From contig VDFB02000001.1 in NCBI GenBank assembly GCA_007258455.2, positions 15,087,747 through 15,151,746 on the forward strand: a stretch of 64,000 nucleotides of DNA. The letters run 5' to 3'. Within the stretch, counting starts at the first letter, position 1. The number at the start of each line of letters is the position of its first letter. The notes under the pieces are model-generated. The model was not told the origin of the DNA. It did not search any database and saw nothing but the letters and a program-made list of their open reading frames with translations. The position numbers were made by a program, and so were the translations under genes. Positions 23,243 to 34,540 of this stretch are shown in pieces. This DNA is from Sequoia sempervirens. Taxonomy: Eukaryota > Streptophyta > Pinopsida > Cupressales > Cupressaceae.

Positions 23243-24990
23243 TTGTCAAGGAACGAGATGGGATTTGATGACAAAATTGATCACATTCCCACTCCCCCTG
23301 TGTCTCCCACATCATCATCCGTGGACAAGTATGAGGACATTCAAATCCTAGTAGAATATGTTGCCGCCCTCACTAAGGGATTATGCAACCCAAAAAAACA
23401 CTTGGAAAGAAATCTGAAGATGGCTAGAGCCACTCGGGTCATCAGTAAGTTAAAGCATATGATGAGTAAATATTGAAAAAGCATATAAATTTTGACTAGC
23501 CTCCTTGGTCTCACTGATGCATGTGCTCCTTCGAGCAACCCTATTTTTGCAAAAGGAAACACTTTCAAAGAGTGTGAAGGATAGTTAGGAGTATCGATTC
23601 CTCCCACATTCGTCTATATGGCCAACACGGTACCTTCTATTAGTATCCCTTCAGTCTCTGAACAATCTGAAACTAGCAAACTTAACAAATTCCCCTTGGG
23701 CTTTAGCTTCACCCTTCTGGTCACCTCTAGTGGTGCAAGTTTTGGCAGGATGAGTGGTAGAGGCTTTGGTAGTGGTGGAGGATTTGGTAGTGGAGGTGGT
23801 GATAGTGGAGGCAGCTCTAGTGGAGGTCATGGTGGTGGCTTTGGTGGAGGCCCTACTAGTGGCATTGGCTCTGGTAGTGGCTCTGGTAGTTGCTCTAGTA
23901 GAGGTCACACCAGTGGTGGTTCTGGGGGAGGTTCCTCTAGTCCTCTATCTTCTAACAACCCTAATTTGAATACCCTTTTTCAGAACATGGGTAAGATGAA
24001 GAGCCAGTTAGTGAGTCTTTCCCAAGCCTCTTCCTAGCCTATATTCCAGCCCTTTTTCTGACATAGCCCATTGTTAGTTGCAATCTTGAACACTCCTTTC
24101 CCCTAGGGAATGGAGATACCTAAATTCAAAAAGTATGGTGGTAAAGGACATCCATAGACACACGTGCCTACCTTTAATGCCCTATGCTCAAAAAATTTCC
24201 ATCATGATGCATTAATGGCTAAAGTATTTCCCCGATCTCTTCAGGATACACCGCTTGAGTTGTATTGTTCCTTGGCTTACAATTCCATTTTCTCATTTGA
24301 CCAACTTGTTAATCAATTTCTTAGACAATTTCAAGCAAACATTGGACCAAAGATGACCTTTTTAGATCTCGTCCAGTGTAAACAAGGAGATAACAAAAAA
24401 ATTACTAATTTCATAGCACGCTAGCAAGTGCTCCTCTCACAAATATCATATCAATTGCCCGATTCTGATGTATAGAAGGTATTCATAGGCAACTTACAAG
24501 GGCCTTGGCAAGAAAAGTTCACCCTAATGAAATACCCTTGTTTTGCACACTTGTATGCAGCCTTATGAGAGTACCAGTAGACGGTTGTTCAGTTTGGGGG
24601 TTCCTCCTCATGCTCCCATTCTGAGGGAAAATCCATCGTATCGGTCTCTAGGAAAGGGAAGATGGTTACAAATGTATTCACTTATGCTAATAACAATGGC
24701 CTCAAGAATAACCGAAATTTCACAAATTTGTCAGAATATTATTCTTTTGTCTTACAAAAGCTGCTGAAGGATAAGATTATAAATTTTCCAACTCTGAAGC
24801 CTATTAAGGAACCTTACCCTAGTTGGTACGATGGAAGCACTTATTTTTAGTACCATCAAGTCAAAGGACATGATACCGAATGATGTATGTGGCTATGTCA
24901 TGAGATATAGAGCTGCATTGAGGACAGTAGCATTCACCTTGACAGAAATAAACAAAATGCTAACAATCAGTGGTGAAAGCTAATAGTGAA
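23243..24990 (+). pseudogene. gag of element W with a Gly/Ser-rich N-terminal insert
   Basis: A single frame runs from the ATG at 23243 past 24850, interrupted by stop codons. Residues about 170-230 (23740-23945) are an extended run of Gly-Ser-rich triplets. The capsid-like core follows from about 24110, with LELYCSLAYNSIFSFDQL and FLRQFQANIG, matching the W-x-x-L...F-x-x-F pattern of retrotransposon gag. A C-terminal knuckle, YHQVKGHDTE followed by C, lies near 24850-24885. Gag would package element RNA. The Gly-rich block is unusual for a gypsy gag and may have expanded by slippage. Confidence 0.65.
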
Positions 24991-25014
24991 CTATAGATAT
25001 ACACGAACCCGTTT

Positions 25015-25640
25015 TTGTCACATTCTACTAACACGATTGTAGATCCCACTAATTTTGTTACTCAAACCAAGGTCTATGTCAACATGGTCATGGTGGCTTC
25101 TACTGCTCTACATGCACTCGATTCGTTGGATATTACATTCACATCACAGGATTTTCCTTTGAACAATAAATCAATGCCTCTCTACATTCTCACTCATGTC
25201 AATGGTAACATTGTGACAAGAGTCTTGGTAGACCGTGCAAGCCACGTGAATCTTATTATAGAGGAAACATTAGTATTAAATTCATTGCAAAAAGGACAAA
25301 TATGAAGAAAAAAAATCTACCATCCATACATACGATGGAATGAGTCTTAAACATTATGGTTCGATAACCCTGTCCATCCTAGTTGGACCTAAAACTATTG
25401 ACACAGTTTTCAATGTTAACCCATAGTCAAATCTATTCAGGGTGAAGCTAGGCATTCCTTGGTTGGCTTCCATGAATGTAATTTCCTCTGTTATTTATAA
25501 GTGTTTAAAATTTTTCCATGAGGGTTTCATGAATGTAGTACATGACACCAGATATCAACCCTTCATGTACTATGGTGGATACTCATTGGATCACTTTTGG
25601 CCCTCCCCAAATTGTCTGCTTCCTCTAAGAATGGACCTAA
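25015..25640 (+). pseudogene. Aspartic protease of element W
   Basis: Two frames joined by a shift near 25310-25440 carry the retropepsin pattern. PLYILTHVNG-NIVTRVLVDRAS lies near 25175-25240, with DRAS where D-(S/T)-G-(S/A) is expected, so the catalytic motif is damaged. NLIIEETL follows. Later comes LGIPWLASMNVISSVIYKCL, the flap and C-terminal block typical of plant gypsy proteases (LGRPWL...ST-H). The enzyme would cleave the Gag polyprotein. Loss of the DSG glycine and the frame shift show it is dead. Confidence 0.65.
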
Positions 25641-25718
25641 TTTACAAGAATTATGTAAAGTGTAAAATTGGGGGCAAGGGACATCTGAATCTAACCCTTC
25701 CTGTAGTGCAACAATCAC

Positions 25719-27089
25719 TTGTCCTCCCTAAAGGAGAAGGAGAAGGCCACACCGACTGCTCCCCCTTCTCTGAAGAAAGAGGAGAAGCCCATGTCAACTC
25801 CCTCTCCTTCTCGTAAAGGCAAAGAGAAGATGACTTTTCCCTGGACTGCCTCTTCCTCTCCCCTTTCCTGGGAACAGTACTGGATGAGTAGGCCCAGTAG
25901 TTTTTCACCAAGTTTGATGATTCCTCCTTGGTGTAGGCCCAAGCTCAGGATCATGGATCTTCCTAATGAATACCCTAGACCATGGTACTATTTGTATGGT
26001 AGAAAGAAAGGTTCTTGTAGGGAATTCGATCCTCAGCCTCCTACCACTCCTCCTAAGGGAACAAGTGGGAAGAGACCCGCTGTTGAGGCCCTTGAACTAA
26101 CTACTCCCTCTATCCTGCAACCCATTTCTCCTGCTCCCATTCAAGAATTTTTTCCTCTACCAGAAACGGCCATAGTGGAGATTCCTATGGTTGAGCAGGA
26201 GCCTTCTATTCCTTTGCAACCTCTGGCCTCTAGATCCAAGAGCCAAAGAAACTACCTTGCGCATGAGTGTAAGCATAGGTAAAATGCCCTCTTAGTTGAG
26301 CAAGCCACCTCACAAAGGAAGGAGGAAGAGACGATGGTCCTTTCTTCAAGACCTCCTCTAGTGTTACCCTCTTCCCTCCCTTTTGCTTCTCTCCAGTCTG
26401 GTCCTGTGCTATTTTTGGATTTCATTGCAAGTGCAAACACACCTAACCCCAAGTGGGTATAGGTGTTCATTGCTCCTTCAGTGGAGCCACCTTTACTGAT
26501 GTCCATTTTGAATATTCATCCTTTTCCAAAGCTTGTGGATATGGTTAATATCTTGGTTGTATCTGTTGCAGTGCTTTCCTCCTCTTCCTCTGCACCTCTG
26601 GCTTCATCTGTGGGGAGTTCATCTCCTTCGATGAAGAAAGAGGTAGAGAGTGGTCCTTTCAGAAACGAAGGATGAAAGAGGATCCCACCTTCTTCACACA
26701 GTGGTCATATTCTAACTTATTTTTTCCTAGAGATGGAACCAGTCCCAGCTTCCCCTGAGTTCGTCACCACTCCCAAGTCATTCAGTGAGCCCAATGATGA
26801 ATCTCAGGCTCAACCTTCTCCATCCACTAAAGTTAGACATGATGCTCCTATTGGGTGCATTTTTAACTTTGTGGATGAGGTTCGAGCCTTGTCAATGATA
26901 TTCAAATCACTGACCTTAACTCTCCAAGAGCTCAGTGGAGAGGACCTTGAGGGGCCCTCTTCCTTAGCCTTTGTTGTGGGAGGGTCGGACACCCCTCCTC
27001 TTAACATCCCTCCACTACAAGCCCATCCTCCTTCCCCCTACAATGATCTAGAGTGGGAAGAAGATGACCTCATGGTTGATCAATGTTAG
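25719..27089 (+). pseudogene. Pro/Ser/Lys-rich frame of unknown function in the pol position of W
   Basis: One reading frame runs 457 codons with only a few stops (near 26280, 26460 and 26672). The start is low-complexity (SLKEKEKATPTAPPSLKKEE). A more ordinary middle part (WEQYWMSRPS, NEYPRPWYYLYGRKKGSCRE) is followed by long Pro/Ser-rich stretches and an acidic C-terminus (NDLEWEEDDLMVDQC). No RT, RNase H or integrase motif is present. I do not recognise it. It may be a linker-type accessory protein or the rewritten remains of a spacer. Confidence 0.4.
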
Positions 27090-27749
27090 GAGGAGGCTTC
27101 TTATTGATCTTTTGTGTGTATGTGTGTTTGTTTTGTGATGTGTTCCCCCATGATCATGCTATGTGTTTCTGGATGATCCTCGTCACCCATGTTGTTGCTT
27201 AGATACAAGCATTATTTTTGTGTTATAAACCTTCTTCTATTTGTATCATCATTCTTCCATGTTTGTGCTTGATTTTTGATAAATTGGAGACGATGCAAAG
27301 CGTTGAGGGAATTTATGCTTCCCTTCCATGTTGACCCAATTTTTTATTTTTACTGTCTTCTTGTGCATTCTTCCTAATCTAGTTGGGGATTGATGATATT
27401 TTTCCTTGCATCATGGTTACATATTATTTACATGAGCTTGGAAAAATATGGCCCCACTAAACCAAATCTCCTTGTGCCCTTTATTTTTAATTTCTCCTTT
27501 TATTCTTTATCCTTATCTCTTCTTTTCTTGAGTTGTCCCTCTTATGTGTGACAACGTTTTCCTTTAACATTTTGATTTTCAGAAAATGAATTCATTGCCA
27601 ATGGATCTTTTCTTGAAAATCCTTGGAAACCTTTTTTCGGAATTGTATTCTCAACTCAAAACCAAGCCCTACTTCCTTGATGATTTAGGTATACATTTAC
27701 ACTCTCCTTGATCTACTTTACCGAGCACTCATTAGTATTCATGCTCGCT
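27090..27749 (+). other. 3' untranslated region of element W
   Basis: This T-rich non-coding stretch lies between the last frame and the polypurine tract. No gene was recognised. Confidence 0.5.
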
Positions 27750-27792
27750 AAAGTGGGGGAAAAATGTATAGGAGTGAATTTGCACCCCATGT
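27750..27792 (+). repeat. Polypurine tract and 28-bp stub of the 3' LTR of W
   Basis: AAAGTGGGGGAAAAA (27750-27764) is a strong polypurine tract. It is followed directly by TGTATAGGAGTGAATTTGCA and eight more bases identical to the 5' LTR, after which identity ends. The last three bases overlap the start of element X, so the rest of this LTR should lie beyond X, outside the window. Confidence 0.75.
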
Positions 27793-30700
27793 AAGTTGTA
27801 GTTGGGGAAAAATGTATCTAAGTAAGCTACCTTGGCATTTAATATCTTGAACCTTAGGATGATTTTTTCTAAACCATTTGTTGCACTGATTTCTTGGGTC
27901 AATTCTCTACATTCCTGTAAATTTTCATGAGTTCAGGAGGTTGTTTGACTAGTTTTCCAGGGCTATTCTAGAAGCCACTGGGCTAGTTTTGATCACTATG
28001 CAGATGTGCTAGAAGGAAATTTTTAATGATGACCCAACTCATTTTTTTATCTCAAGAGCATTTAAAGGCAGCCTCAGATCATTTCAAGATGAAACTTGTT
28101 TCAAAATGAAAAAAAAGTTTAGGCAGGCCCACAAGGGGACCTGACATGTGTTAAACAATTTGAGGAAGCTTCTATTCAGTTGGGTCAGTTTTCTTCAGGA
28201 AAGCATCATGCAAAAATGAATGAATTGATTAAAAAATTTGTTGAATCAAGGCCTCAAAAGTTACTTCAAAGATTCTTGAACCTGGAACATAAAAAAATAT
28301 TAGAGCTAAAAATCTTCCATTTCGATCATTAATTGCACATCCCCTTGTGATTAACCATGAAGCAGTTGAGAGAGGAACAACTTTAAGGAGATTATATATG
28401 GTTCAAGAGACATTAAGAAAGGTTTTTGATTCCAATACTATCAAGGTATTGAAAGAAGTAGAGTTCGATACATAAAATTTTAGTGCTCTCTATTTTATGG
28501 TTTCTAAAATAGTAGAGAATAGTAAATTGAAGAATCCTTAAGCATGTTAAGTCTTTGAAGAGATAATGTTTTATTTGAATTATCATGGGATAAAGCCACA
28601 ACATTATTTAATCTTGTTATATTTTTGAACATCAACATTCCTAGACTGGATAACCAAATGAATGTTTCTCAAGTGATTTCAACGGATCATTCATCCCTTT
28701 TAGATAAGGAAGCCATCAAATCTAACCCTCTTAAAGGGAATTCTGAGACATTACAATCATCCTAGTGGTTCAATTCATGGGGAGAGTATTAAATTTTTAA
28801 TTTGAATTTTATTAATGGAACAAGTGTCACTTCTAAATTCACCTACATCCTTTGTTGATTGATTGAACTCCAAAGTAGCATGTGAGTGAAACAGCAAACT
28901 CAGGACTTGGGAAGGCTTGAGCTGCATTGTAAGATGTTGAACCATAACAAGAAAGCTACTGTGAATGCTGGTATAATAAATTATGCAGTAAACACACCTT
29001 CTCAAGATGAAGAAATCTTTAGAATCATAGGATAAAAATGGTTAGAGAGGGGTAGAAAAAAAAGATGAAGGCTACTTTGAGGCTTCAAGATTGCATGTCC
29101 CTGAGTGGTGTAGATCCTAAATTGGATAAAATTCATCAAATTCCTTGTATATTATGCACGACATGGAAATGAACATAGTCATGAGCTTGAAGTAAGAAGC
29201 AATTAACGGCTATGCAAGATGAGTCAGTGTGAAGAAATTTTAGGTTGTAATTCACTTGGAATACGAATGATTATACAACTTTGTGAAGCAAGATGAGGGA
29301 TCTAAAGAGCATAGAAATACATCAAGGAAATGTTTGTAGAGGGTTCCATCATCCTAGCTACAGGGAACACATCTTGATAAGGCTTGAGAACTGCTAATAG
29401 AGATCAAGGGGCTACCACTAGAAATTTCTTTGTTTAATGCTAATGAATGGAGAAACCCATCACATGTTACTTCTCACATGGATATTTTGAGCTCACAATG
29501 AAACTCTACCAGAATTGTTTGAATGATTTTTATATTGGCATTAAGGCCCGTATTTCACTATATGAGGCTTGGATGCCTTATCAAGGAGAGCGGTGACAAG
29601 ATGGAAAATGAATGTTATGAAGCAAAATTGTGGTAGATCTAGAGGCTATTTGTATTATCATCACTTATGTATTTCCCACCTTGCTCCCTATGTGGTTTGA
29701 TCAACAGGTATCAATTTTTTTTATTTTGGTTCCCACTCTTTATGATGGCTGATTGGGTGGAATTCGACAAGGCTATAGCTTGCGGCTAGAAACCTTTTGT
29801 AGGAGCCTTGTAAGAAGAAATTCATAGATGATATATCAAGTTTTGAGTGAAATCACTCTTCTTCAGTGTAGGGTGGAGTCATAGGCTGAGGGGATCTTAT
29901 GTCAAACAATTTTCTAAATGGATGCACTGAGTTACATTTCAAAGGCCTTGATGAACTTCATTTGAACTAAACATAGGAAAGGCACTACTCATGGTGATGG
30001 CTGCCATACAAGGTTTGAAGTTGCAAAATTCCAAAGGGAGAGGATTTAGGGAAAAACTAAATAGAACATTTGGCATCAAAGCAAGATCATGGTAGAATAT
30101 CAACCCTTTCCCACAAGCCCAAATGAATGAAGGGTGATGTCACTAGAGAGCTACGAGGGCGTGGGGAAGGAAAACCATCCATGAATAGTGTTTTGAGATT
30201 TTAAAAATATTTTATTTTTGCTATTATGAAGTCTCCTCGCCAGCCCGAGCATTTTTTTGCTGCCGTCAGAGGAGAGAAACAAGAGAGTGGGTATTGGTGT
30301 AAGCTTTGTGGGCCCATGCAAAAGTATTCAAGGCATTGATTAAAGTTACTTTGATGGGAAATTTAAAAGTTCCCAATGGAAATTTTAGGATCTTGCACTT
30401 TTTAAAGGAAAAATATTTTAAATAGGTAAAAGTGAAAGCATGGGTGAAAGCATTTAAAACAAATTCTCTCAAGAGAATAAATTGTAAAAGTGTTGGGAAA
30501 ATATAAAATGCATGATGGAATACCCTATGAAATAGTTAAGTTTCTCACTATTTAAAAGTAGTGTTTTAAATGTAAAGTGAAAAGTGGAATATGGCTAAGG
30601 AATATGGCTAAGGAATTTTATGCAACTTGATAATAAATCAAAGCCTCCATTATAAAAGCAAGAATTTTATTATTCCAAGCAAAGTGAATTAAGTATTCAT

Positions 30701-31165
30701 TGTATAAGACAAAGGTCATTATTTGATGGAAAATAAAATTGAAGTGCACAAGATAAAATGGAAAGTAGGTTAAAAAGCTTTCATGGAGGAACAAAAAATT
30801 CTTGCAACAAGAAGAGATAATTTTCATTACAGGGGAAAATGTGGGAGAAATGAATATTTTGTCACAATGAAACAATAAATTTGCAACTACAGGGAAAAAC
30901 AAATGGGTGAATATTTTTCACGGTCAAGGTAAATTTCAGAGTGAAAGAATTTTTCAGTGGAAAAAAAATATTTTTGAACTCAGGGGCATAGTAAAGAATG
31001 TCATCATGATGAGGAATATTTTCTTTTAGAGGGAAAGTGAATGCAAGATGCATGAACAACATTGAAGATCGAATTTTCCTCTAGAAGCAAGGGTAGTTAG
31101 AAATCAATGGAGATGAAGGATCTAGGTGTCAACTGTAGATGTAGTTTTAGGTCTTCTCCTTCTTC
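27790..31165 (+). repeat. 5' LTR of element X (aligned part)
   Basis: This aligns with 59032-61900 plus 63325-63745. The starts TGTAAGTTGTAGTTG and TGATAGGTGTAGTTG correspond, and homology then continues throughout. The LTR may extend as far as about 32.9 kb, because the gag start is at 32921 and the second LTR is cut by the window end. Confidence 0.6.
28230..29800 (+). pseudogene. Decayed ORF carried in the 5' LTR of X
   Basis: Homologous to 59450-60975, this copy keeps many protein-like segments in shifted frames. Examples are QMNVSQVIST-like near 28655 and MEKP-TCYFSHG followed by FELTMKLYQN near 29448. Further down at about 30287 a YWCKLCGPM segment resembles the start of a BED-type zinc finger, but the His residues do not follow. 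I do not recognise the product. That both LTRs keep the same frames in part suggests that it once encoded a protein. Confidence 0.3.
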
Positions 31166-32920
31166 TATATATTTTCTTCCTTTCTCATTTGTACAGGTTC
31201 TAAACTTCTAGTTTAGGGGAAGGAAATAGAGAATGGTTAGCTGGGAGTTGGAGTTTTATTTACAGTGAATGAATGTACAAATTTCTATAACAATGTTAAT
31301 TAGTTTGAGAAAATCAATGAAAATATTGTAGAAGTTATCTCCATTTTTGTTCTCAGATAGCATATGGATTAAATATATCAATGATATATTGATTTTTTAT
31401 TGCAATCTTTTTGCGATTGTGTGATTTGTGTATGGATTTCTTCAAGTAAAGAATTAAATTTTGTATGCAAATTATTGTGGTTTTGAGGGAATGAAATGGA
31501 TATTTAAGTATGATCGTGTAGTAATATGAGAGGTCACATTAATGTAAAGAAATAATTGTTAAAGGGCCACTAATTTGAAATAAGTTGTTTAAATTTTCCT
31601 TCATGTTCTTAGAGGCTAAATCATTTTCAGAAACAATTCAAATCATATTAAATATCTGTTACTTTTTCTTGTTGTTTAAGTTATCTCTATTCTTTGTATC
31701 TTCATGGAGTTTGAAAGAGTATAGAGGCTAAATTTGAGAGAATTTAATCTATTAACCCTCTATGTGTTTGAGATGAAGATATCTAAGTTATGTGTTCTCA
31801 TCAATGTTCAATGAAAATGGGATTATGCTTGAACCTAGTAGAATTTACAATACACATCACTCATATACTTGAGAACTATCCACTTTCATAGGTCTGTAAT
31901 TTTTTTCTTAGCATGAGTTTATCATACATTTAGGTCTACAATTAGGAACACCCTCCCGAGTCCTATGGAGCTCAAAGTGCAAAAGGATTTCATAGCATTT
32001 TTTGTTGGAGTTTCTTGTCTTCAACCTATTTATAGTGTAGATTCCTTGTCCTAAATATGTAATCCCCTAGTTTAGACATTGTGTTCCTCCTTAGGGTTAA
32101 AGGTTGCAAGAAAAATAACCAAAAAATTGGTGAATCTGTTGGGGAGAACTTTTAAATTTGGTTGTAGATTGTCTTCTCAAAGAGTCATTAAAATCTTGAA
32201 ATATTATTTGTAACCAGAGGTTGGAAATTGTGGAATCATATTTTCTCATTTGAGTCACCAAAATATTGGAAAATATGCTAGGTAAACGTCAGAGGAGTAT
32301 CCATTTGTATAGAGTCAATAATTTGGTGAATTTGAACATGTGGTTTAGATGTTGAGAAGTTTTCAGACTTGGAAGTGATTTTGTTACAGGAATTCCAAAC
32401 AATTTATGTGTGACTCTATTGTTGGAGACGACCCATAAATTCATCTTTGAAGGAGCTTCATACTGCTTGAAGTTCAATCCTCTGTGATGAGAGGTGGAGA
32501 ATCTATCTAAAGAACCTATTGAAGATGTGAAGAGATTTACAGATCTGCAAAATTCTCAGTCAAGAAGAAAGGTTAGCAGTTGCTACAAGTTTCTAGGTAT
32601 TCTCATAAATTTAAAGAAAGTATTATTATGTTTGAAAGAAGTTTATGATAAGTCTTAAAGTCTTGAAAAATTTTGATTCCCTATTGAGTGAAAATAAGCA
32701 CTAAGAAAGGGAATAGTAGTGATAAGCTTGCATACTTTTGTATTACTAGATTGTAACCTCTATTATGAAGTGAAGTATGCAATATTTTTGAAGAAACTCA
32801 TAAAATGAAGGTCTTCAGAAATATGTATTGTAAAAGCTTAAGATTATGTTGTAAAACAAATTTGAAGTACCCTATGTAACTACAAAGTTCATATGAAAAG
32901 GCTTGTAGAGGTGTGAGAAA
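31166..32920 (+). other. Rest of X 5' LTR and leader, no gene
   Basis: AT-rich and non-coding. The LTR-to-leader boundary and the primer-binding site could not be located, because the matching part of the second LTR lies outside the window. Confidence 0.4.
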
Positions 32921-33070
32921 ATGTATCATCAACCTATTAATCCCTATGTGGACCCAAATGTAACAATGCATAGTGTGCAACCCTTGTCATGTAATAAAAG
33001 AAGTTTCATCATTGAAATGTACATGGCCATAAATTTTGATGGCATTTGTGGTTTCTCAAATGTTATTCCA
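32921..33070 (+). pseudogene. gag of element X, N-terminal part
   Basis: The frame opens at an ATG at 32921 with MYHQPINPYVDPNVTMHSVQ, typical of the proline-rich start of plant gypsy gag. It is broken at 33070 by TIR-B1. The gag core continues on the far side at 55851. The flanking TCCA at 33067-33070 recurs at 55851-55854 as the probable target duplication. Confidence 0.5.
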
Positions 33071-33712
33071 GGGTATGTGCAGGATCATGATGGGCCAAAA
33101 AGTGGCAATATGATGGGTATGTGGTTGATGACTTTTTTTCTACCCAAAATTGATAAAATAAAAAGGGTTTTGAAAGGAGATTCTCATCTTTCCACCAATA
33201 TAAATTATGCTTTATTTTGAATTTAATAAGTAATTATTATTCATTTTCTATTCAAATTACGACTAAAGTCCTCATTGATAGGTTGATTGAAAAAAAACTA
33301 TAGCTTTCAAATGGTATCACATTTTTTGAATCCAAAACATGCGTCACATTCTATGCTTCACATACTAAAGGATTAAAAAAATAAAAAATTGAATTTCATG
33401 AAGTTTTGACCAAGTTAAGGTGGTCAGACATATGAGTTTTTTATATTTTTTAAAAATTGTAATAAAAAATTCATAATTAATTATTTACTAGGAAAAAAAT
33501 TACAAAAAAATATGCATCACATTGGGATATGAGTCCTCTAATTATATCTAAAATATTATAAAAAAATATTATCATTTTATTATGGTTAGGGTGGTCAGAA
33601 AAACACCTACTTCTTATTTTTTCCCCAAAATTTAAGTACTGTTGCATTGAAATTTAAAATTTTAACCAAATAGATTTATTTATTTTTTTTAAAAACCTAG
33701 TATTTTAGAAAC
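33071..33712 (+). mobile_element. TIR transposon B1, left part
   Basis: It starts with the inverted-repeat end GGGTATGTGCAGGATCATGA, whose complement closes the element at 55849. The body is AT-rich with no ORF, as in a MITE-like non-autonomous DNA transposon. The same family occurs at 61901 and 62529. The copy is cut at 33712/33713 by the Tat element. Joined, it would be about 795 bp. Confidence 0.7.
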
Positions 33713-34533
33713 TGTTGTGCCCTTAGCACACACACCCCGTTCGGAACGGGGACCCTCTTTTCTTTTGCCTTGTCGGGTCCTTTTGGGGCTACCTCATTTT
33801 GCGTGCCCCTCTTTTTTGATGTTTTGGATGGTTGATGTTATTCCAAAGCTCCACCATAGATCGATCATGCCTCTGCTTTTGGTTTTTTTGCTGCATTCTG
33901 GGGCCTCGCGAAATCTCTCTGGCAATTTGGCCCTGAAGATGACTCTGGGCCCTGGCAGGCCCGGATGTCCGGGTTTCCCTCTCTGAATTTCCCCACTGGG
34001 ATTGTTGTTTCCTACGATGTTCATTGGACATCCTTCCGAACCCCAAGGTCCGATCCAGCTCTCACCGTTGCAAAAGCTTGTTAAAATCTTCCGCGGTGCC
34101 CGCCCCTTTGGGCCCTGAGCCCTGGAAGTCTACCTCTGGGGTTCCATCTAGGTCTCACCATCTGCGATGGTGAACCTACTGTGGCCTCTCGTTCCTCGGG
34201 CCCCACTTGCCTTATCTCTATTGGAGGTCTTCACCATGGCCTGTCTGCCGAGGACTCTTCCGGGCCCGGCCGTCCAGAATTCCGTCTCTGGAATTCCATG
34301 ATGGTTCCGCCGCCTCTAACAGTGGATCCCTTGCAGAATCCTGCCCCCGGGCCCCAATCCTCTCCCCATCGTCGCCATTGAAACAATGAGAAAATCTTGC
34401 GGTGGCCATCACCTCACGTCTTCTTGGCCGCTGGGCCCCGGTGTTCCCGCTGCCGCCACTAACCTAACTTCAAATTCACCAAATTTCCTACGGCCGTACA
34501 AGTATTTATTGCAGTCATTCATGGCGGTTTGGG

Positions 34534-34540
34534 TATAAAA
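34534..34540 (+). promoter_or_regulatory. First TATA box in the 5' LTR
   Basis: GGGTATAAAAATCCC lies 820 bp into the LTR, in a GC-rich context, and is conserved in the 3' LTR at 49117. It stands upstream of the possible leader exon of the LTR ORF, so it could drive that ORF or the whole genomic RNA. Confidence 0.45.

Larger units (their letters stand above)
21757..27792 (+). mobile_element. Gypsy-type element W: gag and protease, no RT or integrase
   Basis: The order is 5' LTR, primer-binding site, gag, aspartic protease, a Pro/Ser-rich frame of unknown function, a polypurine tract, and only 28 bp of 3' LTR. The protease (GIPWLASM) and the zinc knuckle of gag (GHDTE-C) resemble Athila/Tat-type plant gypsy proteins. 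The space where RT, RNase H and integrase should lie holds the unknown frame instead, so it is a non-autonomous gag-protease element. Element X begins inside its 3' LTR. Confidence 0.65.

Noticed and set aside
23651..23969. Thr/Ala/Ser-rich and Val-rich frames overlapping the Gly-rich gag block
   Set aside because: Other-frame readings of the same Gly-Ser codon repeats.
33071..33712. TIR-B sequence as a native part of element X
   Set aside because: It has inverted ends, breaks the gag frame, occurs at a different place in the second LTR of X, and is nested in itself there.
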